A stretch of DNA of 64,000 nt from Watersipora subatra (GCF_963576615.1 NC_088708.1:62001-126000), one strand, 5' to 3'; counted from the first letter of the stretch, positions 34,520-46,650 are shown. A program made the numbers and translations. Notes: generated from the letters alone by a model not told the origin.

Positions 34520-35799
34520 TAGAAATCACTCAGTCTATTGATCTACAATGAGTAAAAATTCCGTAACCGTAATGCGTCTGACACGGCTAGTTATTGCTAA
34601 GTAGAATTTGCGATAAAAATAGTTTTTTCAAAGTGAAACAACCCATGCTAGTAGTTTTTTGCAGCTAAAACAGCTAGTAGTTTTTGCAGGATGGGATATA
34701 AACATATATTCACTTCACTCAACGCATATTTCTTTCTGTTTAACTACAGATACAATAGGCTAATAAATCAAGTAGCCTACTCACTAATCAAAACACTTTG
34801 TACAAAGTCTACTAAAGCCGCACAGCGTGATTCTTTGCCCTATGCAAACGCCCAGAGTTGATACTCCCCCCAAAGGCCCATTAGGTTCGGCCCAAAATCA
34901 CGTTTTAGGGGGGTTTTCATACCAAGGGGCCCTGTCAGTGAATTGCTACTTTAAGGGGAATTTCTACAGCCAAGCCAGTGAAAGGGCCCGTGAAAATTAT
35001 TTTTATAGCTTCTGAATCATATTGGATGTTTAGCGGGGCGTGGAACCTCGGCACCCCCTAGGGAACTCTCAGTGTTTAGGGGTGTATTTCAAATTCCCAA
35101 CCAGGTGATTGGAGTTTGGGGTTTGGGGTAATAAAATATCCAAGTCTGGGGGTGTTTCAGAGTGGTAACAGCCAGGTGGGTGTTTTTTTCAGAGTATCAG
35201 CCTGGGTTCAAACGCTGTGGTAAGCTACACTACTCGGCTCGGGGTAATCACAGTGGCTCAGCTCGTGGTTAGAATAGTTACACGCTTAATACACTGAGCA
35301 TTAATTATAGTCTGTAGACAATGCAGATAGCCTCCTAACCATCTCATGGTGCAATAGCTGTTAAGTTTCAACAAAAACCAATTATTCCGACATCTTTAGG
35401 TCAGTGTAGATGCGCAAACAGGAAATATCAATTCAACTTAAGTGTGTCTGTTTTCATTCCCTCCGATCCTCCACAAATTCGCTTGACCCAACAAACTCTT
35501 CCCTCATTGCCGAATGATGGAAAGAATGCCAGGCACACTCCAGCCACTAAAGGAAGCTGACAGGTATCAACAGGTTCTCGCTGAGCTAGAAGGGAAAGTG
35601 GGGTAGTTGAATTAGGAAGACATACTTTCTCACACTCCTCACAACTGTGGAATTTATGTATAATTACTTGATTCAGATACAACATTAAGATTTTATACGG
35701 CTGTGACTTCACTCAAGATCCACTAAAGGCTACAAATGATATTTTCGGCCAAATCTTATAACAATTTTTTTTGTATAATTGAGTAAAGCTTGTTCAATA
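34520..35799. other. No gene recognised; contains a GC-rich patch
   Basis: 34850-35210 is much richer in G and C than its surroundings, with runs such as AGGGGGGTTTTC and GGTTTGGGGTTTGGGG. Open frames here have no recognisable domain. Origin unknown. Confidence 0.35.
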
Positions 35800-35890
35800 C
35801 AGTAGACGCTCCTACCTACGGCGTAAATAATCCATTCCAGGACTGTTTACGTTATAGGGAATTTATGTTATACGAACAGTAAAATACATT
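35800..35890. mobile_element. Possible pogo/Tigger-type transposon end
   Basis: TA then CAGTAGACGCTCCTACC, followed by ATTCCAGGACTGTTTACG and TTATACGAACAG words. This wording is typical of the termini of pogo-like Tc1/mariner relatives. I did not find the matching inverted end, so it is a fragment at best. Confidence 0.35.
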
Positions 35891-37337
35891 TAAATTGCTT
35901 AATATGTGCACACTGCCTAATCTGTCCCAAGATATTCCCAAACTCACCCAGTTCTCCATACAAAAAAACTAGGCTAATGTTTTAATTAGTTGGCTGCACC
36001 TTAACTAGAGCATTATTAGTTTGCATCGACAACTTTTCTCCTTTTTATATCATTTTCACTTGTTTTATGATCCCGGTAATTTTACAATAAGTACATTTTT
36101 TACTCCCATTCACAATGATTTGCTTATTTTTCCTGGACAACAGGGTCTATTCTGCAAAGTAAAACTGATAACAAATATTTTATACGTTTACAATAAAGTA
36201 AGCAAAAATATTTTTCCGCTATAATAAGAATGTTGTGTGCCAGTCTTTTGGCTATTTATCTGTAAGGGTCAAGATTAGGATAAAAGCTATTTTGGAACGA
36301 TACATCAACTCGTAACATTTACATTGGTACACCGACGCTATAATAGCTGCACCTATCCAGATCGCCTTTTAAGGATTTCTGACCAACTGCAGCTACTTAT
36401 TCTCTCTGTTCCGTCGACACATCTCATGGTCTATCAAGGCAAACAAGAATTTCATGAAACTTGTATTTACTGTATACTGTAATAGGGATAATTCTATACG
36501 TTCATCGTTTTGCTTTGCAAGGGCAGCAGAAAAAAGTGGTGTTTTAAGGCTAACTACAAGATTATCGCTGTTCAAATCAAATTTGAGAACTTGCTATCTG
36601 AATCCATGGTTGGAGGTTAAAATAAAAGATTGCTTTGTACAAGACTAGAACTCCAAACCTTCAGTTTACTAGGATGACACTCTAACAGCTGCACTAATCA
36701 ACAATCTTGCAGTTGTTAAGATTAATTGAGCAAATAATTATTTGCTGTGCTTTAATGGGCTCATCTGATGATCTCTAACGGCGCACTAGACGACCAGGGT
36801 ATTTTTTTCTATAATCAATAAATAAATAAATATAATAGAAATAAATTATAGTAGCATTTTATTATTTATCGTTTATTACCATTTAACACATTTATTAACC
36901 ACACTTTTTCAATGCATGTATATTTATAATACAATGTAATCATTACAAGGAATTGTAAAACTTTTAATGATTTTGTCAATAAAATATAACATTTTGTGTA
37001 TAGAATTGCTGGGGTATTAATCATACATTAGGTCTATACTCTTATACACTAATTATATAATGTATAATACTTAATAAGTATTTTTTATGTGACAATTCAC
37101 GACATTTTTTGTCCATCATCCACAAGGGCCATTCATATCTTTCACAAGCAATAAAAATATTGCGAGTACCAAAACTCGCTTGACCTGCGGATATTTGGTC
37201 TTGTGGCGCAAGCTTGCGAATTAGTTGCATCATGCAAACGTGGTGTAAATCTGCAGTGATGATGTCATAAGTGACATTTGATCGGTGTCAACGAGTGCCC
37301 TCTTGGTAGCGTCAGTCAAGATCAGCACATCAGTATA
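35891..37337. other. No gene recognised
   Basis: AT-rich sequence up to the start of the second TA-flanked transposon, with one SINE head at 36630-36703. Open frames (for example 36021-36224) show no known domain. Confidence 0.35.
36630..36703 (-). repeat. tRNA-derived SINE head, copy 3
   Basis: On the minus strand, GTTGATTAGTGCAGCTGTTA, then CATCCTAGTAAACTGAAGG, then TTTGGAGTTCTAG, a decayed B box. It aligns by eye with copies 1 and 2. Confidence 0.5.
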
Positions 37338-37533
37338 TACGGCGCACCCTCAGGATACAATGTTGATCTGTTCCAGTGTTTGCATCGTATGGTGACAAAT
37401 TCGTGTGTAGAGGTACAGAGACCATTGTAATTATACAATGCAAACATCCGCTGGTAAAAATCGTTACAATTTTATAAGAATGTGTCCATATTGAAAATTA
37501 GTAACAAAATAGTATGTTAACTTTAGTAATTAT

Positions 37534-37675
37534 TGTAGTTTGCATCATATTATGTAATGTATTATGTAACACCCTCTTTGTCATGTAGCTAGAACTAATC
37601 CCTCAAGCCAGCATTAATGAGAATACATGCATAGTGTCAAGGTGTACATTTTTGTGATTGCTCTAATAAACCACA
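37534..37675 (+). repeat. 5' LTR of retrotransposon 2
   Basis: 142 bp from TGTAGTTTGCATC to AATAAACCACA, identical by eye to 41425-41566. Preceded by ATTAT (37529-37533), which recurs at 41567-41571 as a 5-bp target duplication. AATAAA lies 6 bases before its end. The bases after the LTR, AGCTATTTCGGCTC, do not start with the usual TGG of a primer-binding site. Confidence 0.95.
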
Positions 37676-37704
37676 AGCTATTTCGGCTCTAAACTACACT
37701 AAAA

Positions 37705-38361
37705 ATGTCAGTGAAGGTATCCGAGCTTATCAAGTCATATGAGGATGGTAAAAGCGGTGACTTCAGTGTCTGGGTGGACAAGCTAGAGTTAGTGGCCAAG
37801 CTTCAAAAAGTGGACGATCTCACAACCTTCTTACCATTATTCTTGTCAGGAGCAGCATTTGCCGTGTATAAACATTTAGAAGATGATATTAAGGAAGACT
37901 ACCCTAAACTAAAGGCAGCTTTGTTGACAGCTTTTAGTGTAGACAGGTTCAGTGCTTATATTCAGCTGCAAAACCGAGCTTTAAGAGATGGTGAAGCTGT
38001 AGATGTATATCTGGCAGATCTCAAACGTTTAACAACTTTGATGGGACAATCAGAACCTGACCCATTGCTTAAATGTGCATTCATGGCAGGATTACCTACA
38101 GAAGTGGCTACACAACTAAAATCTATTGCTTCTGTAGAAGACATGGGTCTTTCGGAGTTAGTGAACAGGGCCCGCATGATGATAACTGCAGGAAATGGCG
38201 AAACGACCTCATGTGCTGCTGGGAAAAGGAGGCAGCATTGGCAGCGCCGTGAGGTCAGGTGCTACCGGTGTAATAAACTTGGTCACATCCAGAAAAACTG
38301 TTTTCAGATGCAGGAAAATGCCAGTGGGGAAGTGTATGCACCGGCTCTTCCCCCAATATAA
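37705..38361 (+). CDS. gag: Retrotransposon 2 Gag
   Basis: 218 residues. The first 170 residues look like a helical retrotransposon capsid (VWVDKLELVAKLQKVDD, later RFSAYIQLQNRALRDGEAVD). One CCHC zinc knuckle, CYRCNKLGHIQKNC, lies near the C-terminus and would bind the element RNA. ATG 37705 is 30 bases after the 5' LTR. It stops at TAA 38359-38361. The pol frame, shifted by -1, is already open before that stop, so Pol is probably made by frameshifting or by reinitiation. Confidence 0.88.
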   Translation: MSVKVSELIKSYEDGKSGDFSVWVDKLELVAKLQKVDDLTTFLPLFLSGAAFAVYKHLEDDIKEDYPKLKAALLTAFSVDRFSAYIQLQNRALRDGEAVDVYLADLKRLTTLMGQSEPDPLLKCAFMAGLPTEVATQLKSIASVEDMGLSELVNRARMMITAGNGETTSCAAGKRRQHWQRREVRCYRCNKLGHIQKNCFQMQENASGEVYAPALPPI

Positions 38362-38363
38362 AA

Positions 38364-41303
38364 AACTCGGTGCTACCCTTTGTTTATGTATGGATAAAAG
38401 GCACAAAGATAAAAGCATTGGTGGATAGTGGATGTGAGCAATCAATTATACAACAACAGTGGGCACAGCAGTTAGGATTGCTGCCGCAAGGTCCTCAGCG
38501 ACAAATAATGATGTTAAATGGACATATCACTACATGCAAGGGTGAGACAACTCTTGATATAGAACTGGATCACTCTTGTAAAATTACAGTTCAGTGTATG
38601 ATTGCTCCGAAGCTAGTAAGCGGTTGCCAGATGATACTGGGAATGGATGGCATTGCAAAGCTAGGCGGGGTATCTATAGATAAAAATAGAGGTGTACTCT
38701 TTAGAGCAAGACAGTTAAGAACAGTTGGCGTGATGCTACGTAACAAAGCTAGTCCTGTCAGTCATAATGATGACCAGCAGCCGCCGATAGTTATAGATGA
38801 TAGAGACTTTAAAGCACAATTTGATGGCCACAAGTGGACAGTTGCTTGGAAGTGGTTAAGTAGAGAGCCTATATTGTCCAATACATGTGGAGAATACGCT
38901 ATAAATGATGCCGTCAGAGAAGAATATGAAAAACAGGTTATGCAATGGATAGAAAACGGATGGCTGCAGCCACACCGAGAAGCGCTTCATGGACCTGTAA
39001 CTGGCATTATTCCATTGTTGGCAGCTACACAACCTAATAAAGAGACAAAGGTACGACCTGTAATGGATTATAGCAGAGAACTGAATAGGTATGTCAGCAG
39101 TCATCCTGGTTTGGACACCGCAGTATGCCAAGACAAACTCCGCAAGTGGCGTAAGTTAGGCAGTGATGCTTGCATGTTAGACTTAAAGAAAGCATATTTA
39201 CAACTGCATGTTGATGGTAGTTTGCAGAGATTTCAAGCTGTTATGTTCCATGGAACATTGTATGTCATGACTAGACTAGGTTTTGGTCTCAATGCAGCGC
39301 CTAAGATTATGTCAAAAATATTGTCAACAGTGTTGTCACTTGATCCTACGATTGCTGCTGGTACTGATCATTATATTGATGATATTTTAGTAAATAAGTC
39401 AGTAGTGCCAGTCGAAGTTGTACGCAGCCATTTGTTAAAGTTTGGTCTAGTCACAAAAGAGCCTGTCGATTTACGTGAAGCGCGTGTTCTAGGGCTTCGC
39501 GTGACAATCAGTAAAAAAGGTATATGGACATGGCAACGTGACTCAGCTGTGCCAACAGTAGAAAGCATTCGTACAAAAAGAGATTTGTTTTCTGTGTGTG
39601 GTAAACTGATTGGTCACTATCCAGTAGCTGGCTGGCTACGAGTCGCATGCCGCTACATGAAGCGGTGTGCTGCTGATGGCAAGTGGGATGATGCAATAGC
39701 AAAAGAAGTGCTGCATATGTTAGATGAAACACTAAATAGGGTAACAAGACATGACCCAGTGCAAGGCAAATGGTCTGTGAATAGAGATGAGTGTTGCAAG
39801 GTCTGGTGTGATGCGAGCTCTATAGCTATTGGTGTGTGCATAGAAATGGAAGGTAGCATTGTAAAAGATGCATCATGGCTAAGGAAAATTGATGACAGTA
39901 TGCATATAAATGTAGCTGAACTTGAAGCCGTACTTAAAGGATTAAATCTTGCAATAAAGTGGGGAGTAAAACAAGCTACGATTGTCACTGACTCATTATC
40001 AGTGTATAACTGGGTTAATTCCATTATCACAGAAAGCCATCGCCCCAAAGTCAGTGGATTTTCAGAAATGATAGTCAAAAGGCGGCTTGGGGTTATTGCG
40101 CAATTGGTAGAAGAATATGGCATCACTCTACAAATGTCCTTGGTCAAGTCAGCGGACAATCGTGCTGATGTTTTAACAAGGGTGAACAAAAAGTGGCTGA
40201 AACCACTAGTATCATGTGTGGGCGTAGCAGCAGAGGAAGTTTCAAGTATTGATGAAGAAATATATAACATGCATCAAGTTCACCATTTAGGAGTTGACAA
40301 GATGAGTTACTTAGCTAATCAGAGGTTTGGTGACAGAGCCTCAAAAGATGTGATTGAAAGGGTTGTGAAAGAGTGTCAAATCTGCAAACAAATTGATCCT
40401 TCACCTGTGAGATGGGAGAGAGGAAATTTGGAAGTCGAAAAGGTGTGGCATAGACTTGCTGTTGACATCACACATGTGGGCCGAATACCTTATTTGACCA
40501 TTTTGGATTGCGGCCCTAGCAGATTTGCAATATGGTTAAAACTGAGAGATGAGACAGCCAACTCTGTAATAGCACAGTTGGTACGCATATTTGAGGAGCG
40601 GGGTCCCCCACAAGAGTTGCTTTCTGACAACGGTCCATGCTTCAAAAGCGCGCAGTTGTCTAGCATCCTAAAAACATGGAACGTAAATCATTTGTTAAGT
40701 TGCGCTTACAGGCCATCTGGTAATGGCATTGTCGAACATAACCATAGGACAATTAAAAGAATGGCTGCGCGTTCAGGAAACGAGGTTAACAGAATGGTAT
40801 TTTGGTACAACAATACCCCAAACAGGCGAGGTATTGTACCTTCGCAAATGCTATACTCCTACGCAGTAAGAAATCCTGACGTTGTTGCAGAGCCACAAAG
40901 ATTTTCACGTGGAGCGTTAAGAAACCCGTACAAAATTGGTGACACAGTACATGTTAAGCCAGTGCATACTAAATGTACTACTGTATGGGCAAAAGGAACA
41001 GTAACTGCGTTGGTATCTGATGTAGTCTTAGAGGTTGATGGCACAAACAGGCACATTTCAGAAATACGGTTAGCTGATTGTAATGGCGAGGATACGGGCA
41101 GTGATAGGGTGTCAAGTGACGATGCTGTGGAAGTTGAATTTGATTTTGATAATCTCAACATCTGTAAAAATGACAATAGTTCCGTAGACTCAGATACTGA
41201 GAGTGACAGTGATCATGACAGCGAAAATACTGCAGTGGGCAATACCAGACCTATTAGAGACAGGCGACCTCCAGAAAGATATGGAGAATTTTATGAACAC
41301 TAG
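38364..41303 (+). CDS. pol: Retrotransposon 2 Pol (protease, RT, RNase H, integrase)
   Basis: About 977 residues, uninterrupted. Numbering is from the GTG at 38370; there is no ATG at the start, consistent with expression as a Gag-Pol fusion. Protease: ALVDSGCEQSII (Asp19). RT: CMLDLKKAYLQLHV (Asp271), RLGFGLNAAPK and HYIDDILV (Asp337, Asp338). RNase H: VWCDASSIAIG (Asp481) and a Glu in NVAELEAVLKG. Integrase: an HHCC finger (HQVHHLGVDK..CQICKQ) and a DDE core with AVDITHVG, SDNGPCF and GNGIVEHNH. The C-terminal tail is Asp/Ser-rich. All catalytic residues that I can place are present, in contrast to the decayed gypsy element at 14281. Confidence 0.92.
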   Translation, partial: NSVLPFVYVWIKGTKIKALVDSGCEQSIIQQQWAQQLGLLPQGPQRQIMMLNGHITTCKGETTLDIELDHSCKITVQCMIAPKLVSGCQMILGMDGIAKLGGVSIDKNRGVLFRARQLRTVGVMLRNKASPVSHNDDQQPPIVIDDRDFKAQFDGHKWTVAWKWLSREPILSNTCGEYAINDAVREEYEKQVMQWIENGWLQPHREALHGPVTGIIPLLAATQPNKETKVRPVMDYSRELNRYVSSHPGLDTAVCQDKLRKWRKLGSDACMLDLKKAYLQLHVDGSLQRFQAVMFHGTLYVMTRLGFGLNAAPKIMSKILSTVLSLDPTIAAGTDHYIDDILVNKSVVPVEVVRSHLLKFGLVTKEPVDLREARVLGLRVTISKKGIWTWQRDSAVPTVESIRTKRDLFSVCGKLIGHYPVAGWLRVACRYMKRCAADGKWDDAIAKEVLHMLDETLNRVTRHDPVQGKWSVNRDECCKVWCDASSIAIGVCIEMEGSIVKDASWLRKIDDSMHINVAELEAVLKGLNLAIKWGVKQATIVTDSLSVYNWVNSIITESHRPKVSGFSEMIVKRRLGVIAQLVEEYGITLQMSLVKSADNRADVLTRVNKKWLKPLVSCVGVAAEEVSSIDEEIYNMHQVHHLGVDKMSYLANQRFGDRASKDVIERVVKECQICKQIDPSPVRWERGNLEVEKVWHRLAVDITHVGRIPYLTILDCGPSRFAIWLKLRDETANSVIAQLVRIFEERGPPQELLSDNGPCFKSAQLSSILKTWNVNHLLSCAYRPSGNGIVEHNHRTIKRMAARSGNEVNRMVFWYNNTPNRRGIVPSQMLYSYAVRNPDVVAEPQRFSRGALRNPYKIGDTVHVKPVHTKCTTVWAKGTVTALVSDVVLEVDGTNRHISEIRLADCNGEDTGSDRVSSDDAVEVEFDFDNLNICKNDNSSVDSDTESDSDHDSENTAVGNTRPIRDRRPPERYGEFYEH

Positions 41304-41424
41304 AGCCATGTTTGGGTTGTGACGATTTGTATTGTCAGTTCAGATATACATGTATGTTATGCTAGTATGTAATCTATTAATATTTTCTGATTACCCTGGT
41401 TGTGATTTATAAATCAAGGGGTGA

Positions 41425-41566
41425 TGTAGTTTGCATCATATTATGTAATGTATTATGTAACACCCTCTTTGTCATGTAGCTAGAACTAATCCCTCAAGCC
41501 AGCATTAATGAGAATACATGCATAGTGTCAAGGTGTACATTTTTGTGATTGCTCTAATAAACCACA
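41425..41566 (+). repeat. 3' LTR of retrotransposon 2
   Basis: Identical by eye to the 5' LTR and followed by the ATTAT duplication at 41567-41571. The purine-rich AAATCAAGGGGTGA immediately upstream is the likely plus-strand primer. Confidence 0.95.
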
Positions 41567-43507
41567 ATTATAGTTACCTACAGTAACTGTATTGTATTTA
41601 GTGTATTTTAATGGTTATGATCTGCAATAGAATGCACCATTATAATGTGTGTAACACATGCAGTGCGCACGATAAGGAGTTCTTACCTTCAAGATGTACG
41701 TATAGCATAAACTTTGAATTCACTTAAAACAAGTTAAACTTACTAAACTCACTCTTAAACATAAGTTTTAGTATGTATTTTTAACTATTGTACTGAATTT
41801 CAACTTTTTATCACAAAACTTTTATCCTTTGTCAGTTTCTGTCTTCACTTGCACTATAACATTTAGCGTGTCTGGTTAAACCCTTTTTTAACCTAATTCA
41901 ACAATAAAGGCCGAGGGATGCAGTTATCGAAAGCGGCCTCTCACACACTTGACCATTTAAGGGCTATCGAAAAGAAAAATGAAATTTTATTTAACGTACA
42001 GGAGGCACATACCTTTGGAGTAACGTGACCTGAGCTTGTACATGTAGCGAGTAGAGCAGAGAGGAGGCAAAGACGTATCAATGCTAATTATGTTACGGTA
42101 CACTTGAAAATAAATTTAATACGTAATGAAATGGAGTTTTTTTAGCAAGATAAAAGAAGTTGTCGAATCGTGTCCAACTTTTCTAGTGGTTTCAAAAGAA
42201 AAAGTTTACCACTTTTGGGTTCAGTAAAGCAAAATGGTCAAGAAGACATAGCTTTCTTACTGGTGCAGAGAGTGCTCTAAGAAAGCAAACTAACTTGGTG
42301 CAATGTAGAAGATAGCCTACTTGATCACTTATTGAAGATGATGCTTGCTGGTGCACTGTAAATGCTGGTGCAATGCAGAAAATTGCTAGGTAGCTAACGC
42401 TTGTAAAAGGATCCAAAGAAGGTTGTACTGTAGTTTGTCTTGTATGAAATGCGCACAAGAATCAATGTAACCATACATACAGAAGTTTGTACGTATTTAT
42501 ACCCTACAGGGCAGGCCTTAAGAAGTTCTACAAAGTAATATGGATGCATAAACTATCTTGAGTAGCTAGTTATATGAGTTACATGCATACGATGATTTGT
42601 ATTTACGTAGTAGAAAACAGGCCCACCTGCAAAGACATGGTTAAACAAGAAAATAAAACATAAAACCAAAATGAAATAAATAAAACATAAAATGAAATGA
42701 ATAGAAATTGAAAAACATGCCACGCAAAGAAGATAAATAATGATATACATTATACATGCATTGTACAGTATTGGTTTTATGTAACAGTCCACGTCAGCAA
42801 ATTAAACACTTGAAGTTTTTCTGTCTCTCCTACTTCCTCGCCACCACGAAATGGGTGCTCCTCTTGAATGCTGATCCCGTGCATGGCCTCCAGCTCTTTC
42901 AAGTCGTCAGTAGTAAGCTCCTCCTTGTGCTTGCTTTAATAGAGTTCATGTTTTTAATAATAATTGCAATTGCTGATTGATTGCGACCATATTCCTTGTC
43001 AGTATTAACAATACAGGTGCCTTCTTCCTATTTATTTATGACTTCCAACATTATTGAAGAGGAAATCATTTTTCCTTCATCTTGTAATGTTTGTATAGGT
43101 CTCAGATTCCATAGCTAACGAATTAAATATAGATACTTGTAGTTATATACGTACGCTGAATAAAAATTTATACTAAAAGGGAGTATAACGCTAAAAGTGA
43201 ATATTTGCTTTCGCTTGTATACTTTTCACAAAATTTCCCATGTGGAATGCTGACTTGAGAGAAGTCGGTCATCGTGGCTCCTCTAAATGTTGTGAAAATG
43301 TTTTTGGCACACCGCATTTTGGCGTCTTTGTTATTTCGACGTACGTAATAAGCACACCAACTGCCGAATTTGAACTTGAGCGAAAATTTTCTTGAATTCA
43401 TATGGTGAAATAAACGTCATATGATGAGGTGAAAACTTCACCATGTTCAACTTCGTAAGCTGAAAAAATCGTATATCAGGGTAATCGTATCCTGAGGGTG
43501 CACTGTA

Positions 43508-44515
43508 CTTGATATTTCCTTTTGTTGTTTTGTCATGATTGGCTAGGAGAGCCTAAATAAATACGGAAAAACCTTTATATGAATGTCACGGCGCTGTATT
43601 TCTCAACCTTTTCCTTAGAGTGGCGCTTTATTAGAGGTAATGCTCAAATAAAGGGTGGATTTGCATTTTTCAAACACCTCTTCAGAATATAGAGAAAATA
43701 AATTTAACCCTTTCACAGACGAATCGAATGTCGCCTATATTTTGCACTCTCCTTTGGGTGGAGCAACATTAATCCTTTTAGATGCAAGAAATCTGCTAAC
43801 TTGCCTCCAACTTGTCATAGATCTTTAAATGAATATGCACAGAGAAGCTGATAACTATGTCTATTAGTTGATATCTATTGCTTGCAAATAACTTACAATG
43901 ATCTCATAGCCAGCGTTGCAATTTGTTGAAACTTGAAAGACTTTCATTTCATTTTAAATTTGAAGGCTCATTTTCATTTTCTAACTATATTTAATAAAGT
44001 TGCATAAAAGCTCATTGCACTCATCGATATATTTGCTAAAGTTTGCAGCCAACACTGGTTTTTTATGTGCAATAGAAGAGGAGTTATGAGCCTCAATCCA
44101 TTGTAAGCTGAGTTTAGATTACTGCAATCATGCTATCAAATAATATGTTATAAATCTGCAAATACATGTATAAGTTTCATGATAATAATCTATCAAATGC
44201 TACTAATATATACATGTACTGTATATTCAAGCACAAGTGACATAAACAAACCATAATTTTAGTATATGCAGAAACACAAATTGACATTTTTGAAACAAAA
44301 ATACTTGCATCATTTGCTCCGCAGGTCCCATTCTGATTGGTGCTTTCATATGGAATGATGTCCTTATCTTCTAGCTGTTACCTTCCACAGTGTCTGCTGA
44401 CATGAACTCTTTTTTTGTAGTGCTGAACAAGTCAATATTAGCGTCCAAAACATTTGTTTAGCAGAGCAACACTTTTACGTGTTGCTATTCTGAAAAACGT
44501 ATAATTTCACTAGGA
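43508..44515. mobile_element. piggyBac-like left end, diverged
   Basis: TTAA at 43704-43707 followed by CCCTTTCACAGACG resembles the terminus at 11449. Downstream, TTGCAATTTGTTGAA and GGAGTTATGAGCCTC near 43917 and 44082 mirror sequence behind the first site. No transposase remains. 43508-43703 includes a GTGGCGCTTTATTAGAG stretch akin to 24115-24230. Nothing else was recognised up to 44515. Confidence 0.4.
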
Positions 44516-45440
44516 ATGGCCAAACAGACTAAGCTGATAACATATCAGTTTGCCAAAATTGCTGCTCTGAAGCAATGGAGAAGCGACAACTCAGCCAACG
44601 GTGAACCTCAAAGAGTCAAACGATTTTTCCAGTGTGGAGACTCCTCTCACCTAATAAGGAGTTGTATGGTACCAAAGAAGGAGTTGTACGGTACCCAAGA
44701 AATGGTCACAGCCATTCATACATCCTAATCTGGAAAAACCACAAAGGTTCGCTCCTAAGATTATGAGTAACGTGGTTGAACCTGTGTCCTATACCAGTTA
44801 CAACAAATCAGATGAACCATTCAAAAGAAAAAGAGCAAGGGTGAGCCATGCAGACAGTACTGGTAAGTTCCCTCATTCCAATAAGACGACTGTTTCGTTT
44901 CCTTTGTCTATGCACAGTTCTAGTCATGCTAAGAGGTCTGTAGTTAATGTTTCTGATTATATTACCAAGGTTAATGCAGAGAAACTCTGCATAAATTTTG
45001 CCACCGCTACCTCGAAACTCGATGTTCCAGGACAGATCAAGGAGCAGCTGCATGACGGTTCAGATAAAAGGCTTCAACCTGCATCAGCAAAGGAGGTTGT
45101 GGCTAGACAAGAGCAATGCCAGTCAAAGCCCACACATTGCAGGAGACACCTACGAAATCATACTGGGCATAACAACTCTTACGGCAATAGTAGTCCTTTC
45201 ACAGGGAAGGTACAGCATTGTGGAGCAACCAGTAACTTTCGCCAGCATTGGACTGCGAGCACAGCTGGTTGCAGCAGATTGTATTTGAGTAAGCTACTCA
45301 TACACCTGCAACAGCCTATCGGTTGCATGCTAGAAAATATGCAAAGCAACCTCATTACTACAAGCAAACGGTGGACTCTTGTCATGCTAAAGTTGTTTAA
45401 GAAAAGAATTAAATGCAACGCCGCTACATGAAGCTGCTTC
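44516..45440 (+). pseudogene. Decayed retroelement Gag-like fragment
   Basis: A short frame reads RFFQCGDSSHLIRSC, a zinc knuckle whose first Cys is lost. Further on, another frame has EIILGITTLTAI, which could be the C-terminal half of a retropepsin. The pieces lie in different frames with stops between them. I call it a retroelement relic, with low certainty about the family. Confidence 0.4.
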
Positions 45441-45657
45441 TCAAATACGATGACCTGAAGCATCACTTTAACTCGGGCCAAAAGAACACTCCAACAAAAT
45501 CCTACTTGAACAAGAAAACAAGCTGTGTTATTAAGACAACTAAGCATTGTAACCTCAAGGAACAGCGTGGTAACATTAATTTACCTCTGTGCAGCTTTGA
45601 GTATACATATATATCTTGACACTCTTGCATTCACAAGTGTAACTGTTTGAGTATATA

Positions 45658-46650
45658 TCCCACGACTAAACATGAGCGAAGCGATTGTTTGGGAGATTTA
45701 TGATAAATGCATATGTGTACACAACTCCCAAAAAATTATCCGTTAACAGCCGTGACCAAACCCTTGTACCGAAATCTCATCAAAAGATTTAACCATTTTT
45801 GTGTAGAGTCGTTTAAGTATAATAATGATACAAATGCAAATAAACCTATTTAAATACATTACCAAGTCTTTGAAAAGTTTCTGCAATATCATAAAACTAA
45901 TCCATCTGATCGGATTATACATAAGTAGACAGATTAATTTGGCCTAAAATCGAAATAAAAACTTGACAAGCCTTTTTTAATCAAAATTAGGACTGGCCAA
46001 TGAAACGCTGATAAAGCCGTACGACAAAGAGTAGAACCATTAAATCGTGCGCATTTCACGAGAAAAAAGTTTACGAGTTTATGACATTTTCCAATTGCCG
46101 AAAGTTTCTGTAATTAACGTAAAAGTACTGAAAAGTAATTGGTTCTTTTTGCCGGTTCTACCAGTCTCTGAAATTTTGGACACTTATAGTGAGTATTCCA
46201 ACTGATGTCCAAAGCAGTGAAAGTAAAGGAAATGGTGATGATATTTTTTTAACGATTCTTATAAGATTATTACAATATTTAATTGTAAGAATAATAATTT
46301 GATTTTAGAAAATTTAGTTATAAGAATAATCATTCGAATTTACAAGATCGAAGTGTATAGTGACCGATGGTGTGCAATATGTTACTGGTATTATTTTTCT
46401 AAAGATTTTGTTGATGGTACTACGGCTGTGCCCAATTTTACGGTACTGCCAAGCCGTTTTTAATATTTGCAAAATTAAGTAATAGGCCTACATTTTCTTA
46501 TAGATATACATCTATTTCTATTTCAACCAGCTAAAATCTGTTTAAATTTTTAAATTCAGCATAATTTTTTAGATATAAATACAGAAATTTAGATAAATAT
46601 CACAACTTCTTGATATTGGCTGCTTATGACCAATGAGATACAGCCCCCAG

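Larger units (their letters stand above)
37534..41566 (+). mobile_element. Young LTR retrotransposon (Ty3/gypsy-like), probably intact
   Basis: 4033 bp with identical LTRs, a clean 5-bp duplication, open gag and pol and a purine tract (AAGGGGTGA) just before the 3' LTR. Domain order is Gag, protease, RT, RNase H, integrase. It lies inside the TA-flanked transposon at 37340-43505. Identical LTRs mean insertion in recent generations, so the family is likely active. I place it near Ty3/gypsy by domain order, but the RT (HYIDDILV) is divergent. Confidence 0.93.
37338..43507. mobile_element. TA-flanked DNA transposon, copy 2, hosting an LTR retrotransposon
   Basis: The element is 37340-43505 with TA at 37338-37339 and 43506-43507. 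The left end reads CGGCGCACCCTCAGGATAC; the right end inverted reads CAGTGCACCCTCAGGATAC. The interior matches copy 1 (20919-22458) on both sides of the LTR element. Without the insertion it would be about 2.1 kb, longer than copy 1. No intact transposase frame was found. Confidence 0.7.

Noticed and set aside
38360..38366. A-AAA-AAC as a -1 frameshift site between gag and pol of retrotransposon 2
   Set aside because: It lies after the gag stop begins and is already in the pol frame, so ribosomes in the gag frame would not use it in the classical way.
44763..45431. 222-codon frame as a host gene
   Set aside because: It is low-similarity text next to a broken zinc knuckle, with another frame giving a retropepsin-like piece; better explained as a retroelement relic.
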